Counted from the first letter of the stretch, positions 17,275-27,281 are shown. The stretch: 64,000 nucleotides of DNA from Mucilaginibacter kameinonensis (GCF_003675385.1 NZ_RCWZ01000005.1:992001-1056000), one strand, 5' to 3'. Program-made: numbers and translations. The notes: generated by a model from the sequence alone, not told the origin.

Positions 17275-19172
17275 ATAATAAACACAACGAATCTTTAGGT
17301 AATGTACACGGATCGGTAAGCACCGAAAATAAAACCGGATGGCGCAAGCTGATGGCTTTTTTGGGCCCGGCTTACCTGGTGAGCGTGGGCTATATGGATC
17401 CGGGAAACTGGGCAACAGACATTGCCGGTGGCAGTGCCTTTGGATATAAGCTGATCTGGGTACTGTTTGTATCAAACATGATAGCGCTCCTGTTGCAGTC
17501 ACTGGCTGCCCGGTTGGGGATAGTCCGCGGGCTCGATCTTGCACAGGCTTCTAAAAATGCCTATCCGCGCTTTGTTAACTTTTGGTTATACATATTAGCC
17601 CAAATTGCCATCGTAGCCTGCGACCTTGCCGAAATTATTGGTATGGCCATTGGTTTAAAGCTACTTTTTCACCTCCCGTTGATCTGGGGCGTATCGCTTA
17701 CCATAACCGATACCGTGCTCATGCTTTACCTCATGAACAAGGGCATGCGCAAACTTGAGGGCTTTATCATTTCCATGATCTTTATCGTAGGGCTCTCTTT
17801 CCTGGTTGAGATGTTTATCGTTAAACCGGATGTGATAGAAGTAGCAAAAGGTTTTATACCCGGCAACCTATTTAAAGGCGATAAAATAAGTCAGCAGATG
17901 CTTTATATCGCTATAGGTATTATTGGCGCAACGGTAATGCCCCATAACCTGTACCTGCATTCATCGCTTGTACAAACCCGGCAAATCACCCGTACAGAAG
18001 AAGGTTTCAGGGCCGCTATTAAGTTTAACCTCTTTGACACCGTTATAGCGCTCAACCTCGCTTTTTTTGTAAATGCTGCCATCCTGATATTAGCCGCAAG
18101 CGCGTTTTTCAGGAACGGCTATTTTGAGGTTGCTGAAATACAGGATGCGTTTAAGCTATTGGAACATATTTTTGGAGCCATTGCCCCTACGCTGTTTGCC
18201 ATAGCTTTGATAGCGTCTGGTCAAAGTTCAACTATTACAGGAACGCTTGCCGGGCAGATCATTATGGAAGGCCATATTAACCTGCGGATTGAGCCCTGGT
18301 TACGCCGTCTGCTTACCAGGATACTGGCCATTGTACCGGCCGTGTTCACCATACTTTACTACGGAGAAGATGGCTTGGGAAAACTATTAATCTTAAGCCA
18401 GGTGGTACTGAGCCTGCAATTGGGTTTCGCGGTGATTCCTCTTATCCATTTTACGTCCGACAGGAAACGGATGGGCAAATTCGCCATCAATTTTCAAACA
18501 AGGGCATTAGCATGGGCAAGCGCCCTGTTAATTGTTGCGCTGAATGCCAAACTGGTTTATGAAGAGATTATAGACTGGGTAACGGGTAATCCTTCGGCCG
18601 TATGGATATACGCCGTTGTGGTTCCGATTGTTATCGGCATAGGGGTACTATTAATCTATGTTTTCATCAGACCATTGTTATTTAAACATTACGATAAGCC
18701 GGCTTATGTTCCGCATGGCATAGCTAATGCTATTACCGAGCTTGACGCCATAACTTACGGCCATATTGGTATAACTATAGATTTTTCAAAAAATGACACC
18801 GATTGCCTTCGTCACGCCATTATGCAGGGCGGCAAAAAGGCTGGTTATACATTGATTCACGTTGTTGAAACCGCCGGTGCCCGCTACTACGGCGGCGAGG
18901 TAATGGACAACGAAACCCAGGTTGATTTTGATAACCTGGATAAATATGTATGCGCGCTGAAAAATCTTGGCTATAACGCGCAGGGGCAAATTGGCTACGG
19001 CAACCCGGCCAGTGCCATTGCCGAAATTGTGAAAGATCAAAATGTTGATTTTATTGTAATGGGGTCACACGGGCACAAAGCGCTAAAGGATCTTATATTT
19101 GGCACTACCGTAAATTCCGTGAGGCACATGGTTAACGTGCCCGTGCTGGTAGTAAAGCCACAGTCAAACTAA
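17271..19172 (+). CDS. mntH: NRAMP divalent metal transporter fused to a universal stress protein domain
   Basis: 633 residues, against about 400-450 for plain MntH. The NRAMP core (about 25-470) has DPGN (43-46) in the first helix and MPHNLYLHS near 223 in the sixth, the metal-binding pair. It imports Mn2+ or Fe2+ with protons through the inner membrane. From about 496 to the end there is a cytoplasmic UspA domain with the nucleotide-binding signature MGSHG followed by GTTVNSV. The Usp domain may sense ATP or gate the transporter (inference). Overlaps the regulator gene by 4 nt. Confidence 0.95.
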   Translation: MNNKHNESLGNVHGSVSTENKTGWRKLMAFLGPAYLVSVGYMDPGNWATDIAGGSAFGYKLIWVLFVSNMIALLLQSLAARLGIVRGLDLAQASKNAYPRFVNFWLYILAQIAIVACDLAEIIGMAIGLKLLFHLPLIWGVSLTITDTVLMLYLMNKGMRKLEGFIISMIFIVGLSFLVEMFIVKPDVIEVAKGFIPGNLFKGDKISQQMLYIAIGIIGATVMPHNLYLHSSLVQTRQITRTEEGFRAAIKFNLFDTVIALNLAFFVNAAILILAASAFFRNGYFEVAEIQDAFKLLEHIFGAIAPTLFAIALIASGQSSTITGTLAGQIIMEGHINLRIEPWLRRLLTRILAIVPAVFTILYYGEDGLGKLLILSQVVLSLQLGFAVIPLIHFTSDRKRMGKFAINFQTRALAWASALLIVALNAKLVYEEIIDWVTGNPSAVWIYAVVVPIVIGIGVLLIYVFIRPLLFKHYDKPAYVPHGIANAITELDAITYGHIGITIDFSKNDTDCLRHAIMQGGKKAGYTLIHVVETAGARYYGGEVMDNETQVDFDNLDKYVCALKNLGYNAQGQIGYGNPASAIAEIVKDQNVDFIVMGSHGHKALKDLIFGTTVNSVRHMVNVPVLVVKPQSN

Positions 19173-19198
19173 TTTTGTAAGTTTGCGGATTAATAATC

Positions 19199-19651
19199 AT
19201 GAGCCAGGATAACATCTATATAAAAAATAAAAAAGCTTACTTTGAATATCATATACTTGATAAGTACGTGGCGGGTATACAGCTGCTCGGCACCGAAATC
19301 AAATCGATAAGGCAAGGTAAGGCTAATATTAACGACGCATTTTGCACATTCATTAACAATCAGTTATATGTACGCAACCTGCACATTTCAGAATACTCAT
19401 TTGGCTCATTCTATAATCACGAAGCCAAGCGCGACCGTATCCTATTACTAAATAAAAAAGAGCTTAAAAAACTCCAAACCCGTGGCGAAGAACGTGGATT
19501 AACTATAGTTCCGCTGGCTTTATTTATTAGCGAACGTGGGTTTGCGAAACTGGAGATAGGGCTGGCCCAGGGTAAAAAGACTTACGACAAGCGCGAAACC
19601 ATGAAGGAACGTGATACTAAGATAGAATTAGATAGGGTGATGAAAAGATAA
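19199..19651 (+). CDS. smpB: SsrA-binding protein SmpB
   Basis: 150 residues, normal length. Diagnostic segments: YFEYHILDKYVAGIQLLGTEIKSIRQGKANINDAF, NPHEY-type loop replaced by FGSFYNHEAKRDR, and the basic C-terminal tail YDKRETMKERDTK. It binds tmRNA and brings it to stalled ribosomes. The ATG is 26 nt after the transporter stop; two overlapping TAnnTTTG matches (19170-19185) may be its promoter, though no good upstream TTG is seen. A tmRNA gene is not in the window. Confidence 0.97.
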   Translation: MSQDNIYIKNKKAYFEYHILDKYVAGIQLLGTEIKSIRQGKANINDAFCTFINNQLYVRNLHISEYSFGSFYNHEAKRDRILLLNKKELKKLQTRGEERGLTIVPLALFISERGFAKLEIGLAQGKKTYDKRETMKERDTKIELDRVMKR

Positions 19652-19743
19652 ATCTGATTTCGGAATTGAGAATTTGGATTTCGAATTATATCTACATCTG
19701 TCCATTCACAATTTCGAAATCGAAAATTCGAAATCCCAAATCC
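19652..19743. repeat. Inverted array of the word GATTTCGAAATT between convergent genes
   Basis: Left part (19655-19690) has GATTTCGGAATTGAGAATT and GGATTTCGAATT; right part (19710-19743) has AATTTCGAAATCG, AAAATTCGAAATCCC and AAATCC, their complements. It fills the gap between smpB and pcm and can form an imperfect hairpin. Confidence 0.78.
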
Positions 19744-19744
19744 A

Positions 19745-20404
19745 CTACCAGGCTTTATCTCCTACCAACGGTACAAACCTGAAGGTATCCAGCACAATTT
19801 TTTCGTAGTCGTTCTCTCCTACTTTCAGGATAGTAACCATTTTTTGAGTTTCTTCGTCACCAACCGGGATCACAAGGATTCCGCCTATATTTAATTGCTT
19901 TAAAAGCACTTCGGGAACAGTTGGCGCGCCGGCCGTTACAATGATCTTATCATAAGGCGCATGATCCGCCAAACCAATAGAGCCGTCGCCCAAAAAAAAG
20001 TGGGCATTGTACCCCATTTCGCTGGGCAATATAAATTTAGTACGATGATACAGCTTTTCCTGGCGTTCGATGGTGTAAACTGTAGCGCCAAGCTCAAGCA
20101 GGATACAGGTTTGATAGCCGGAGCCCGTACCTATTTCCAGCACTTTATCCCCTTTGCGAATATGTAATAATTCGGTTTGATAGGCAACAGTATATGGTTG
20201 CGATATGGTTTGCCCCTCGCCTATAGGAAACGCGATGTCCCTATAAGCCTGGTTCCAGAAAGTTTCATCAAAAAAGTAATGGCGTTTTACTTTACCGATA
20301 GCCTCTAAAACATGTTCGTCGCCAATTCCCTTCTTTCTTAAAACATCAACCAATCTTTTACGGGCACCCTGTTCGCGGTAATTATCAATATACTTGTAAG
20401 CCAT
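19745..20404 (-). CDS. pcm: Protein-L-isoaspartate O-methyltransferase
   Basis: 219 residues from ATG 20404 (MAYKYIDNYREQGARKRLV); four more codons upstream are open but less likely. SAM-binding motif I VLEIGTGSGYQTCIL, the QPYTVAYQTELL substrate loop and the post-motif YDKIIVTAGAPTVPEVLL identify the family. It methylates isoaspartyl residues in aged proteins to allow repair. Convergent with smpB; stands alone. Confidence 0.96.
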   Translation of the reverse strand: MAYKYIDNYREQGARKRLVDVLRKKGIGDEHVLEAIGKVKRHYFFDETFWNQAYRDIAFPIGEGQTISQPYTVAYQTELLHIRKGDKVLEIGTGSGYQTCILLELGATVYTIERQEKLYHRTKFILPSEMGYNAHFFLGDGSIGLADHAPYDKIIVTAGAPTVPEVLLKQLNIGGILVIPVGDEETQKMVTILKVGENDYEKIVLDTFRFVPLVGDKAW

Positions 20405-20528
20405 TTTCAAGAGCAAAGTTAATACGAATTTTCACAGAATTTGCGCCATAAACGTGATTTAAGGCCCGAAGCTGTTTATATGCTTCATTAGTAAAAATTT
20501 AAAATTCAATTTCCCAACGGCAATCCCT

Positions 20529-20571
20529 AAAACGAAGAACGCCGGGCTATTTGCCCGGCGTTCTTCGTTTT
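20529..20571 (-). terminator. Rho-independent terminator of the lptD-cinA-E2 operon
   Basis: Perfect 19-bp stem (20529-20547 with 20553-20571), loop TATTT, followed on the minus strand by TTTT. It starts 15 nt beyond the E2 stop codon. Confidence 0.9.
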
Positions 20572-20585
20572 TATATCATTTAGAA

Positions 20586-22148
20586 TTATACTTCTCTGCT
20601 GCTATCCCATTTCTCCAAATAATCAGCCACACGCCTTACAAAGGAGCCCCCTAAGGCACCATCTACAACACGGTGATCATATGATAACGAAAGGAACATC
20701 ATGTGACGTATAGCGATCATATCCCCCTCTTTGGTTTCAATAACCGCTGGTTTCTTCTTAATAGCGCCAACAGCCAAAATTGCAACCTGCGGTTGGTTAA
20801 TTATAGGCGTACCCATAACGTTACCAAACGAGCCAACATTGGTGATGGTGAACGTACCGTCCTTTACATCATCAGGCTGTAGTTTGCCAATACGGGCACG
20901 GTTTGCCAGGTCATTTACAGCTTTTGTTAAGCCAACCAGGTTAAGCTCATCGGCCTTTTTAATTACAGGTACTATCAGGTTACCGCTTGGCAAAGCAGTT
21001 GCCATGCTTATATTGATTGCCGCTTTCTTGATGATTTGGGTACCATTAACAGATACGTTGATCATCGGGAAATCCTTGATGGCTTTTACTACGGCCTCTA
21101 TGAATATAGGCGTAAAGGTTATCTTTTCACCTTCACGTTTTTCAAAGCTATTTTTAACTTTTTCGCGCCATAATACCAGGTTGGTAACATCTGCTTCAAC
21201 AAAGGATGTAACGTGAGGCGAAGTTTGCTTGCTCATCACCATATGGTCGGCAATTAAACGGCGCATCCTGTCCATCTCAATGATCTCATCTGTACCAGTT
21301 ACAGAAGTAGCCGGAACTGGTCTCTGCTCAACAGGAGCAGTTTTCGTCACTTCCGTTTTTACAGGTTCAGGACTTGCCGGAATAACTGGTTGTGGTACCG
21401 GCTGCGGATCCTGAACAGGTGTATTTACTTTTTCTGCAACTGGCTGTGCTTCCTTAACCGGCTCGGCAACTTTTACAGCTTCGGCAGGCGGAGTACTAAC
21501 CGACGCCGAAGGTTGACCATTTTGAGCGGCAGTCGAAGTTTTTGCCTGCAGGTAGTTTAATAAATCATCTTTGGTTAAACGGCCTTCAGAACCTGTTCCA
21601 GAAATACTGTCAAGCTCATCAATGCTGATACCTTCCTGAGCGGCAATATTTCTTACCAGTGGCGAATAAAAGCGCCCTTCTGATTTAAACAACGAAGCAG
21701 GTGAGCTTTTTTGCCCAAGCTGATCCAGGCCAGGAATGCCCGCTAAGCTTTCGGATTGAATTTCGTTTAATTCTGGTTCAGGAGTTTTCTCAATCTCTTT
21801 AAACTGAACAGTTTCGTGATAAGTTGATTCTGCTATTTTGGATTCCCCGGCAGGTTTTACCTCCGGAGTTGACTCAGGCTGAACAATTGCAGGTGCTGCT
21901 TCAGGTTCGTCAGTTTCAATGATCGCAATAACCGCCCCAACCTGCACCACATCATTTTCTTTATAAAGTTGTTCAACTAACCTACCCGCTACAGGCGAGG
22001 GCACGTCAGAGTCAACTTTATCGGTAGCGATCTCCATTACCGCATCATCGGCATTTACCTTATCACCCGGATTTTTTATCCATTTGATAACGGTTGCCTC
22101 GGCAACACTCTCTCCCATTTTTGGCAATAACAGTTGGTATTTGGCCAT
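20586..22148 (-). CDS. Dihydrolipoamide acyltransferase (E2) of a 2-oxo acid dehydrogenase complex
   Basis: 520 residues: N-terminal lipoyl domain (1-75) with the lipoylated lysine in TDKVDSDVP (Lys44); peripheral subunit-binding domain (about 158-195, YSPLVRNIAAQEGISIDEL); a long Pro/Ala/Val/Glu-rich flexible linker (about 200-275); and a C-terminal catalytic acyltransferase domain with HRVVDGALGG. It carries acyl groups from E1 to CoA. The DSDVPSPVAG context is closer to branched-chain or oxoglutarate E2 proteins than to pyruvate E2. No E1 or E3 gene is adjacent, so the substrate is open. Third gene of an operon with lptD and cinA (43-nt gap). Confidence 0.94.
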   Translation of the reverse strand: MAKYQLLLPKMGESVAEATVIKWIKNPGDKVNADDAVMEIATDKVDSDVPSPVAGRLVEQLYKENDVVQVGAVIAIIETDEPEAAPAIVQPESTPEVKPAGESKIAESTYHETVQFKEIEKTPEPELNEIQSESLAGIPGLDQLGQKSSPASLFKSEGRFYSPLVRNIAAQEGISIDELDSISGTGSEGRLTKDDLLNYLQAKTSTAAQNGQPSASVSTPPAEAVKVAEPVKEAQPVAEKVNTPVQDPQPVPQPVIPASPEPVKTEVTKTAPVEQRPVPATSVTGTDEIIEMDRMRRLIADHMVMSKQTSPHVTSFVEADVTNLVLWREKVKNSFEKREGEKITFTPIFIEAVVKAIKDFPMINVSVNGTQIIKKAAINISMATALPSGNLIVPVIKKADELNLVGLTKAVNDLANRARIGKLQPDDVKDGTFTITNVGSFGNVMGTPIINQPQVAILAVGAIKKKPAVIETKEGDMIAIRHMMFLSLSYDHRVVDGALGGSFVRRVADYLEKWDSSREV

Positions 22149-22191
22149 ACAGTAGAATATAGTTTAACTCCAAAATTATATATTTAAATCT

Positions 22192-23439
22192 TTACTTTTT
22201 AATTTCAGTAAGTAAAGTATTCAACATTGACAGTGCTGTTATAGCACTCCTCTCAATGTTTTGGCGGCGTTTGGTACCAAATATATGCTTTTTTATTAAT
22301 GACTTCCCTTTTCCCGCAACTGCAATCCACACTGTACCAACGGGTTTGTCTTCCGTGCCGCCGCCAGGGCCCGCAACGCCGGTAATTGCAATTGCCAAAT
22401 CCGATTTAAAATTTAACAGTGCACCCTCTACCATTTCTTTTACAGTTTCCTCGCTAACCGCACCGTGTTGCCATAAAGTTTCGTTCTTTACGCCCAAAAT
22501 ACTCTCCTTTAATTCGTAAGAGTACGATATAGCTCCACCTAAAAATACATGCGATGAACCCGGATGTTGGGTAAACAAGTGTGAAAGATAGCCACCGGTA
22601 CAGCTTTCGGCTACTGATAAAGTAAAGTTATTTGCTTCCATGATATCAAGCAGGGCCTTCTCAAGCGCGATATCTTTATCGATTACAAATGGCAAACCAA
22701 TCCGCTCAATAAGGCGCGCGGCAAACACATCAACTTCCTGTTGCAGAGCGGCTTCGTTTTCGCCAAAAGCGCTCAAACGCAAACGTACCTGGCCCAACTT
22801 GGGCAGGTATGCCAGTTTAATATGCTGCGGTAAATCGTTTTCAATATCCGCTATGCGTTCGGCCAAAAATGATTCGCCTTCGCCAACGGTTAGCAGTGTT
22901 TTATGAATAATAGTTGGAAATTTAAGGGTAGCCTTAAGCTTTGGCAGTACCTGTTCTTCCATCATATACATCATCTCAAACGGCACGCCCGGCATCGACA
23001 CATAAATCACCCCATTATGGTTAAACCACATACCCGGAGCCGTGCCATTTTCGTTAAGCACTATCTGACAATTGGCCGGAACAAGGGCTTGCTGCTTGTT
23101 TACTTCAAGCAGCGGGCGGTTATATTTAGCAAAAATACGTTCTACATTGGCCAGGGCTTCTTTATTTTCAACCAGACCAACGCCAAAATATTCGGCTAAT
23201 GTTTTTTTTGTGATATCATCTTTTGTAGGACCAAGGCCCCCGGTAATAAAAATCACGTTGGCCCGGTTTGCTGCCTCGGCCAGTGCTTTGAGGATATGTT
23301 CCCTGTCGTCGCTTATTGATGAGATCTGTTTTACCCTAAGCCCTATCTTGTTAAGTTCGGTAGCCATCCAGGCCGAATTCGTATCAACAATTTGTCCGAT
23401 AAGTATTTCGTCGCCGATGGTAATTATTTCTGCCAGCAT
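22192..23439 (-). CDS. cinA: CinA family protein (nicotinamide-nucleotide amidohydrolase)
   Basis: 415 residues. N-terminal COG1058/MoaB-like domain (about 1-170, AEIITIGDEILIGQIVDTNSAW, GGLGPTKDDITK) and C-terminal PncC-type NMN deamidase domain (about 255-415, SVAESCTGGYLSHLFTQHPGSS, ITGVAGPGGGTEDKPVGTV). The two-domain protein hydrolyses ADP-ribose and deamidates NMN in NAD recycling; the competence name is historical. Begins 7 nt after lptD and lies 43 nt before the E2 gene. Confidence 0.97.
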   Translation of the reverse strand: MLAEIITIGDEILIGQIVDTNSAWMATELNKIGLRVKQISSISDDREHILKALAEAANRANVIFITGGLGPTKDDITKKTLAEYFGVGLVENKEALANVERIFAKYNRPLLEVNKQQALVPANCQIVLNENGTAPGMWFNHNGVIYVSMPGVPFEMMYMMEEQVLPKLKATLKFPTIIHKTLLTVGEGESFLAERIADIENDLPQHIKLAYLPKLGQVRLRLSAFGENEAALQQEVDVFAARLIERIGLPFVIDKDIALEKALLDIMEANNFTLSVAESCTGGYLSHLFTQHPGSSHVFLGGAISYSYELKESILGVKNETLWQHGAVSEETVKEMVEGALLNFKSDLAIAITGVAGPGGGTEDKPVGTVWIAVAGKGKSLIKKHIFGTKRRQNIERSAITALSMLNTLLTEIKK

Positions 23440-23446
23440 TTTTATA

Positions 23447-26185
23447 TTAATAAAAAGTTGATTGGGGATTGTAATCGCTTCTCTTGCTCAGCTTCAAATC
23501 CTGCAAAATAGATGCTTTCACCTTTAAAGTTACGTTATACATTTTATATACCCCAAACGGAATCCACTGAAACGCCATGTCCCAGCAATGCAGATCCCGG
23601 TATATGGAAAACGACGTAGCGCTGGCAAATTTAGCCGCTTTTATATCATAAGTGGTAGTATACTGGATCTTCCACTTTTGCGTAAGGTTTACGTCGCCCG
23701 AGATCTGGAGCGTATTACTTGTGTTTTTATTATTCAGGTAATTTTGATAGCTGAAACTATAGTTCAAAGAGATATTCCACGGTACATTAAAATCCACGTA
23801 AGCATTCGGATCGCTATTTACCAACGCCAGTCGTTGCGCCTGGCTGGTATTCATAGTGGCAATGGTATTAAGTGCCGCATTACCCGGGGTTGCCTTGGTT
23901 GAATTTAAGCTACCGCCCATTGAGATATTCAAACCTGTTAAAGTAGGAAATTTACCATCCTGCCAGGCATACCTGTTTATATAACGACTTGTTTTTACGA
24001 TAGTATTATTTGAAATGGAATCACTTACCTTGGTAACATAAGGACTAAATACCCCCGAAAAACTGATACTCAATTTTTGGTTAAAAATGGCCGTATGTCC
24101 CGAAAACGAGATATCCGACAGTTTCATTGAATCGGCTGCGAAATTGTAGAATGTAGAGAATGACAAACCCTGCAAAATCGTGATCTTACGATCGGTACCG
24201 GAGGTATCCGAGCTTTTCGCCTTCACTTTTGCCTCTATCGTGTTATCGACCGAGAAGTTCAAGCCCGCCTGTTTACCAGCCGAAGGCCCTCCGTAAACGC
24301 CATTCTGGAAAATAGAATACTTTTGATACGTATAGGGATATGGCACGGTAGCAGTACTTACAGCGGTTTTGTAATATCCAAAGCTCGGATCGCTGAAGTC
24401 AGGACGGTAACTGAAACTTATGGATGGCGTAGCCACGTGCCTGATGGCTTTCAGGTTACCATGCTTAAAGTTCATGGTAGCATATAATTTGGTTGATAAG
24501 CCGGTACTAATGCTGTACTCCCCGGCACGCTTAAAGCCAGGAACGGTATCAATAACTAACTGGTTTGATCCGGCAATACTTCCCCTTTCAAACCTTTCGT
24601 TAATGCTTTGAAAATACCAGCGTTCGGTATAGTTGATACTGTTATTAAACTGAAAGTACTTAAACACGTTTAGGCCCAAACTAACCGGAATGGTATGCTG
24701 GAAACCATTTTGCAACCTTTTCGATAAGGTTTCGCTTTTAAACAACTGGGCCTCCGGAATATCATTCAACTTGTTGGTACCTACCAGGTTGTAGCTGACT
24801 GTAATTTTCTGATACCATTTTTGTTCGCCTACCCTGTCTTTTGAATCGAATGGGTTTATTGACGACATACCAAACGCGATGGTAGGCAACTCGATGTTTA
24901 CCGTTTTACGGGCTATATCCTGGCTGTGCGAAATACCGACACTTAAGTTAAAAGGCGTACCGGCCCAGGTTTTACCATACGCGATACTTGAACGCAAACT
25001 ACTTTGAGCAAGCGCGGTTGGGTTATAGTTAGTTGCCGATGGCGTATTTCTGAAAAAGCCTGAAGTACCAGCATCAACAGAAGCACTGAATGTTGAACCA
25101 GGGTTGGCATTAGCGTCCTGCACGTGCGACCAGTAAATATGCGCGTCTTTAGTAGCCGGATCACCTTCCAGGCCATAATTGTGCGAACCAAAGCTCAGCG
25201 TAACGTTACCGGTATATTTATATCGTTTCAGGTAACGGGCCGTGCTGCTTAACTCGTACGAGCCTTTTGAATAAATAGACCCAGTTGTGGTTAAATCCAA
25301 ATAATCATTTATACCGATATAATATCCCAGTCCCTTTAGGTAAAAGCCGAGCGTATTGTCCTCGCCAAAGGTTGGCAAAATAACACCCGATGTCCTGGTA
25401 TCCGGCTTTGGGAAAAAGCCGAAAGGTATCCCAAGCGGCAATGGTATCCCCTCAATTTCAAGGTAGGCCGGGCCGGATATGATACGTTTCTTTTCGCCTA
25501 TACCACGGGTTATTACTATACCAAAATGCGTATCGGGATAAGGCAAATCGCAGGTACTGAAAATTACGTTACGATATGCTACCTCATCATCATTAAGCTT
25601 TTTAGCCTGTCCGCCAGAAATAAAGTTTCCCTCCTGCTCAGATGCAGGGTTGTAGATTTTTACTTTTTTGGTTTGATAGTTAAATAGTAAAGAGTCAGAC
25701 GCAACCGGCTTATCCGTTTTTTGCTTCATGATAGGCCTGCGGATATATTGATGTGTCCGCGGATCTATGCTACCACTTGCAAAAACAAGGTGATTTTTTT
25801 CGTCGACCCTAATATAATCTGCATCAAGCTCAAAATCTTCATAGGTTACACGGGCTTTGCCATAAAAGTAGTTAATCTGGTGCTCCCTGTCCGAGTAGAT
25901 CGAATCTTCGGCGGTTGCTTTTATTTCTGACTGAATCCCGCTTTTGTTTTTCTTTGTGGTATCATTGGCAGGTAAAGAATTTACTGGTTTGCCGTTTCTA
26001 AGTGGCGTAATTGAACCGGATTTTTTACCTTTAAGAAGTTTCTTATCACGAAGCGAATCAAGTTTGATAATAGTATCCCTTAAAGGTCTGCTGTTGTGGC
26101 GGTCATTTAAAATGGTACCAGCATTAGCAAGGCCGTTTACTATTAATATAATTGCAAGCAGAAAAAAAAAGGTTATGAATTTCAA
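23447..26185 (-). CDS. lptD: LptD-like LPS-assembly outer-membrane protein
   Basis: 912 residues with an N-terminal signal (FITFFFLLAIILIVNGLANAG). After a polar segment comes a short OstA/LptA-like beta-jellyroll (about 90-250, DSIYSDREHQINYFYGKARVTYEDFELDADYI), then a large C-terminal barrel (about 260-912) rich in alternating Tyr/Ser/Asn strands. The segment EIEGIPLPLGIPFGFFPKPDTRTSGVILPTFG is a clear LptD hallmark. It inserts lipopolysaccharide into the outer leaflet. First gene of the lptD-cinA-E2 operon, divergent from an amidase gene with 52 nt between starts. Confidence 0.93.
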   Translation of the reverse strand: MKFITFFFLLAIILIVNGLANAGTILNDRHNSRPLRDTIIKLDSLRDKKLLKGKKSGSITPLRNGKPVNSLPANDTTKKNKSGIQSEIKATAEDSIYSDREHQINYFYGKARVTYEDFELDADYIRVDEKNHLVFASGSIDPRTHQYIRRPIMKQKTDKPVASDSLLFNYQTKKVKIYNPASEQEGNFISGGQAKKLNDDEVAYRNVIFSTCDLPYPDTHFGIVITRGIGEKKRIISGPAYLEIEGIPLPLGIPFGFFPKPDTRTSGVILPTFGEDNTLGFYLKGLGYYIGINDYLDLTTTGSIYSKGSYELSSTARYLKRYKYTGNVTLSFGSHNYGLEGDPATKDAHIYWSHVQDANANPGSTFSASVDAGTSGFFRNTPSATNYNPTALAQSSLRSSIAYGKTWAGTPFNLSVGISHSQDIARKTVNIELPTIAFGMSSINPFDSKDRVGEQKWYQKITVSYNLVGTNKLNDIPEAQLFKSETLSKRLQNGFQHTIPVSLGLNVFKYFQFNNSINYTERWYFQSINERFERGSIAGSNQLVIDTVPGFKRAGEYSISTGLSTKLYATMNFKHGNLKAIRHVATPSISFSYRPDFSDPSFGYYKTAVSTATVPYPYTYQKYSIFQNGVYGGPSAGKQAGLNFSVDNTIEAKVKAKSSDTSGTDRKITILQGLSFSTFYNFAADSMKLSDISFSGHTAIFNQKLSISFSGVFSPYVTKVSDSISNNTIVKTSRYINRYAWQDGKFPTLTGLNISMGGSLNSTKATPGNAALNTIATMNTSQAQRLALVNSDPNAYVDFNVPWNISLNYSFSYQNYLNNKNTSNTLQISGDVNLTQKWKIQYTTTYDIKAAKFASATSFSIYRDLHCWDMAFQWIPFGVYKMYNVTLKVKASILQDLKLSKRSDYNPQSTFY

Positions 26186-26201
26186 AATTGATTATGAATA
26201 G

Positions 26202-26209
26202 TATTTTTG
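26202..26209 (+). promoter_or_regulatory. Possible -7 element (TATTTTTG) for the amidase gene
   Basis: Matches TAnnTTTG in the 52-nt divergent gap, 28 nt before the ATG. No convincing TTG lies at the right distance. Confidence 0.4.
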
Positions 26210-26237
26210 CAGATAAAGTTAACAGCGTTCAAAAATA

Positions 26238-27170
26238 ATGAAAAATAAGGCATTGAAAAGATTGATTTATAGTTTGTGGGTATTGCTGATTCTCCTTTCA
26301 TTTTTTCCTTTTAAATCATACAGTTCTAATTTAACCAATAGTCATCCCCTTCAGTCGGATACTGTTGTAAACAGCACCGGTTTTAAAATCAAAACTATTA
26401 TTATCGACCCAGGGCATGGTGGTAAACCATCAGCCTCTACAGGTCATTATTCGCATGGTGCATCGGGCTCATATTCGTCAGAAAGGAATGTAACGCTGGC
26501 TATTGGCTTTAAATTGCAGGCCGCTATAGAAAAAGAATTAACCGGCGTAAAAGCTGTAATGACCCGTACTACCGAAGATGATGTTTCGTTTGAGCGCCGG
26601 GCCGAAATAGCAAACGAAAACAAGGGACAGCTTTTCATATCGCTGCACTGTAACTCATTATCTGACAGAACCGTTCGCGAAAAAGTGGGCACTAAACGTC
26701 ATAAAGCCGTTTACCGCACGGTAAGAGTACCCGACCGTTCGGGCAAAGGTGTGCTGATTTTGGTTTACGGATTGCACCGTACCCGCGAAGAAGAAAGCGC
26801 TATTCAGAAAAACCAGGTTGGTGAGGAAAGTGAACTTGATGGCGGCGCATTGGACCCGAACGATCCGATGACCATCATTTTAACTAACGAGTACAAAAGG
26901 AAATTCCGTCAGCAAAGTATTAAACTGGCTACTTTAATAAATGGCGAGTTTACTGATACCGACGGAAGGCGCAGTGAGGGTATCAGGGAGCAAGGTATTT
27001 ACGTGCTTTGTCACAGCGCAATGCCATCGGTACTGGTTGAAACCGGCTATATCAACAACCCGGATGATGAGAAATACCTCAACTCGGAAGATGGGCAAAA
27101 CGAAATTGTGGCCTCAATTATCCGCGCATTAACAAGCTATAAAAAAGAAATGGAACAGGTTGCGCAATAA
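26238..27170 (+). CDS. N-acetylmuramoyl-L-alanine amidase (Amidase_3)
   Basis: 310 residues with an N-terminal signal or anchor (about 8-30). The zinc-dependent Amidase_3 domain spans about 50-300: IIIDPGHGG (first His ligand), ERNVTLAIGF (Glu ligand), FISLHCNS (second His), and PSVLVETGYINNPDDEKYL (catalytic Glu). It cuts the amide bond between MurNAc and the peptide stem in the periplasm. A loop of about 70 residues (VGTKRHKAVYRTVRV to DPNDPM) interrupts the domain, as in AmiC-like enzymes that need activation. Divergent from lptD and followed by an MlaD-like gene. Confidence 0.95.
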   Translation: MKNKALKRLIYSLWVLLILLSFFPFKSYSSNLTNSHPLQSDTVVNSTGFKIKTIIIDPGHGGKPSASTGHYSHGASGSYSSERNVTLAIGFKLQAAIEKELTGVKAVMTRTTEDDVSFERRAEIANENKGQLFISLHCNSLSDRTVREKVGTKRHKAVYRTVRVPDRSGKGVLILVYGLHRTREEESAIQKNQVGEESELDGGALDPNDPMTIILTNEYKRKFRQQSIKLATLINGEFTDTDGRRSEGIREQGIYVLCHSAMPSVLVETGYINNPDDEKYLNSEDGQNEIVASIIRALTSYKKEMEQVAQ

Positions 27171-27281
27171 TTATAAAGCTAAACTGTTACCTTCTACGTA
27201 AATAAAACGTACATAATAAAACATATAAACCTTTTTGCAGGTTTATAACCTTAAACACAATTAACGCATAAACTCTACTTA

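Noticed and set aside
27225..27246. Palindrome ATAAACCT/AGGTTTAT before the MlaD-like gene as an operator
   Set aside because: Short, AT-rich and single; could be chance in a 42% GC genome.
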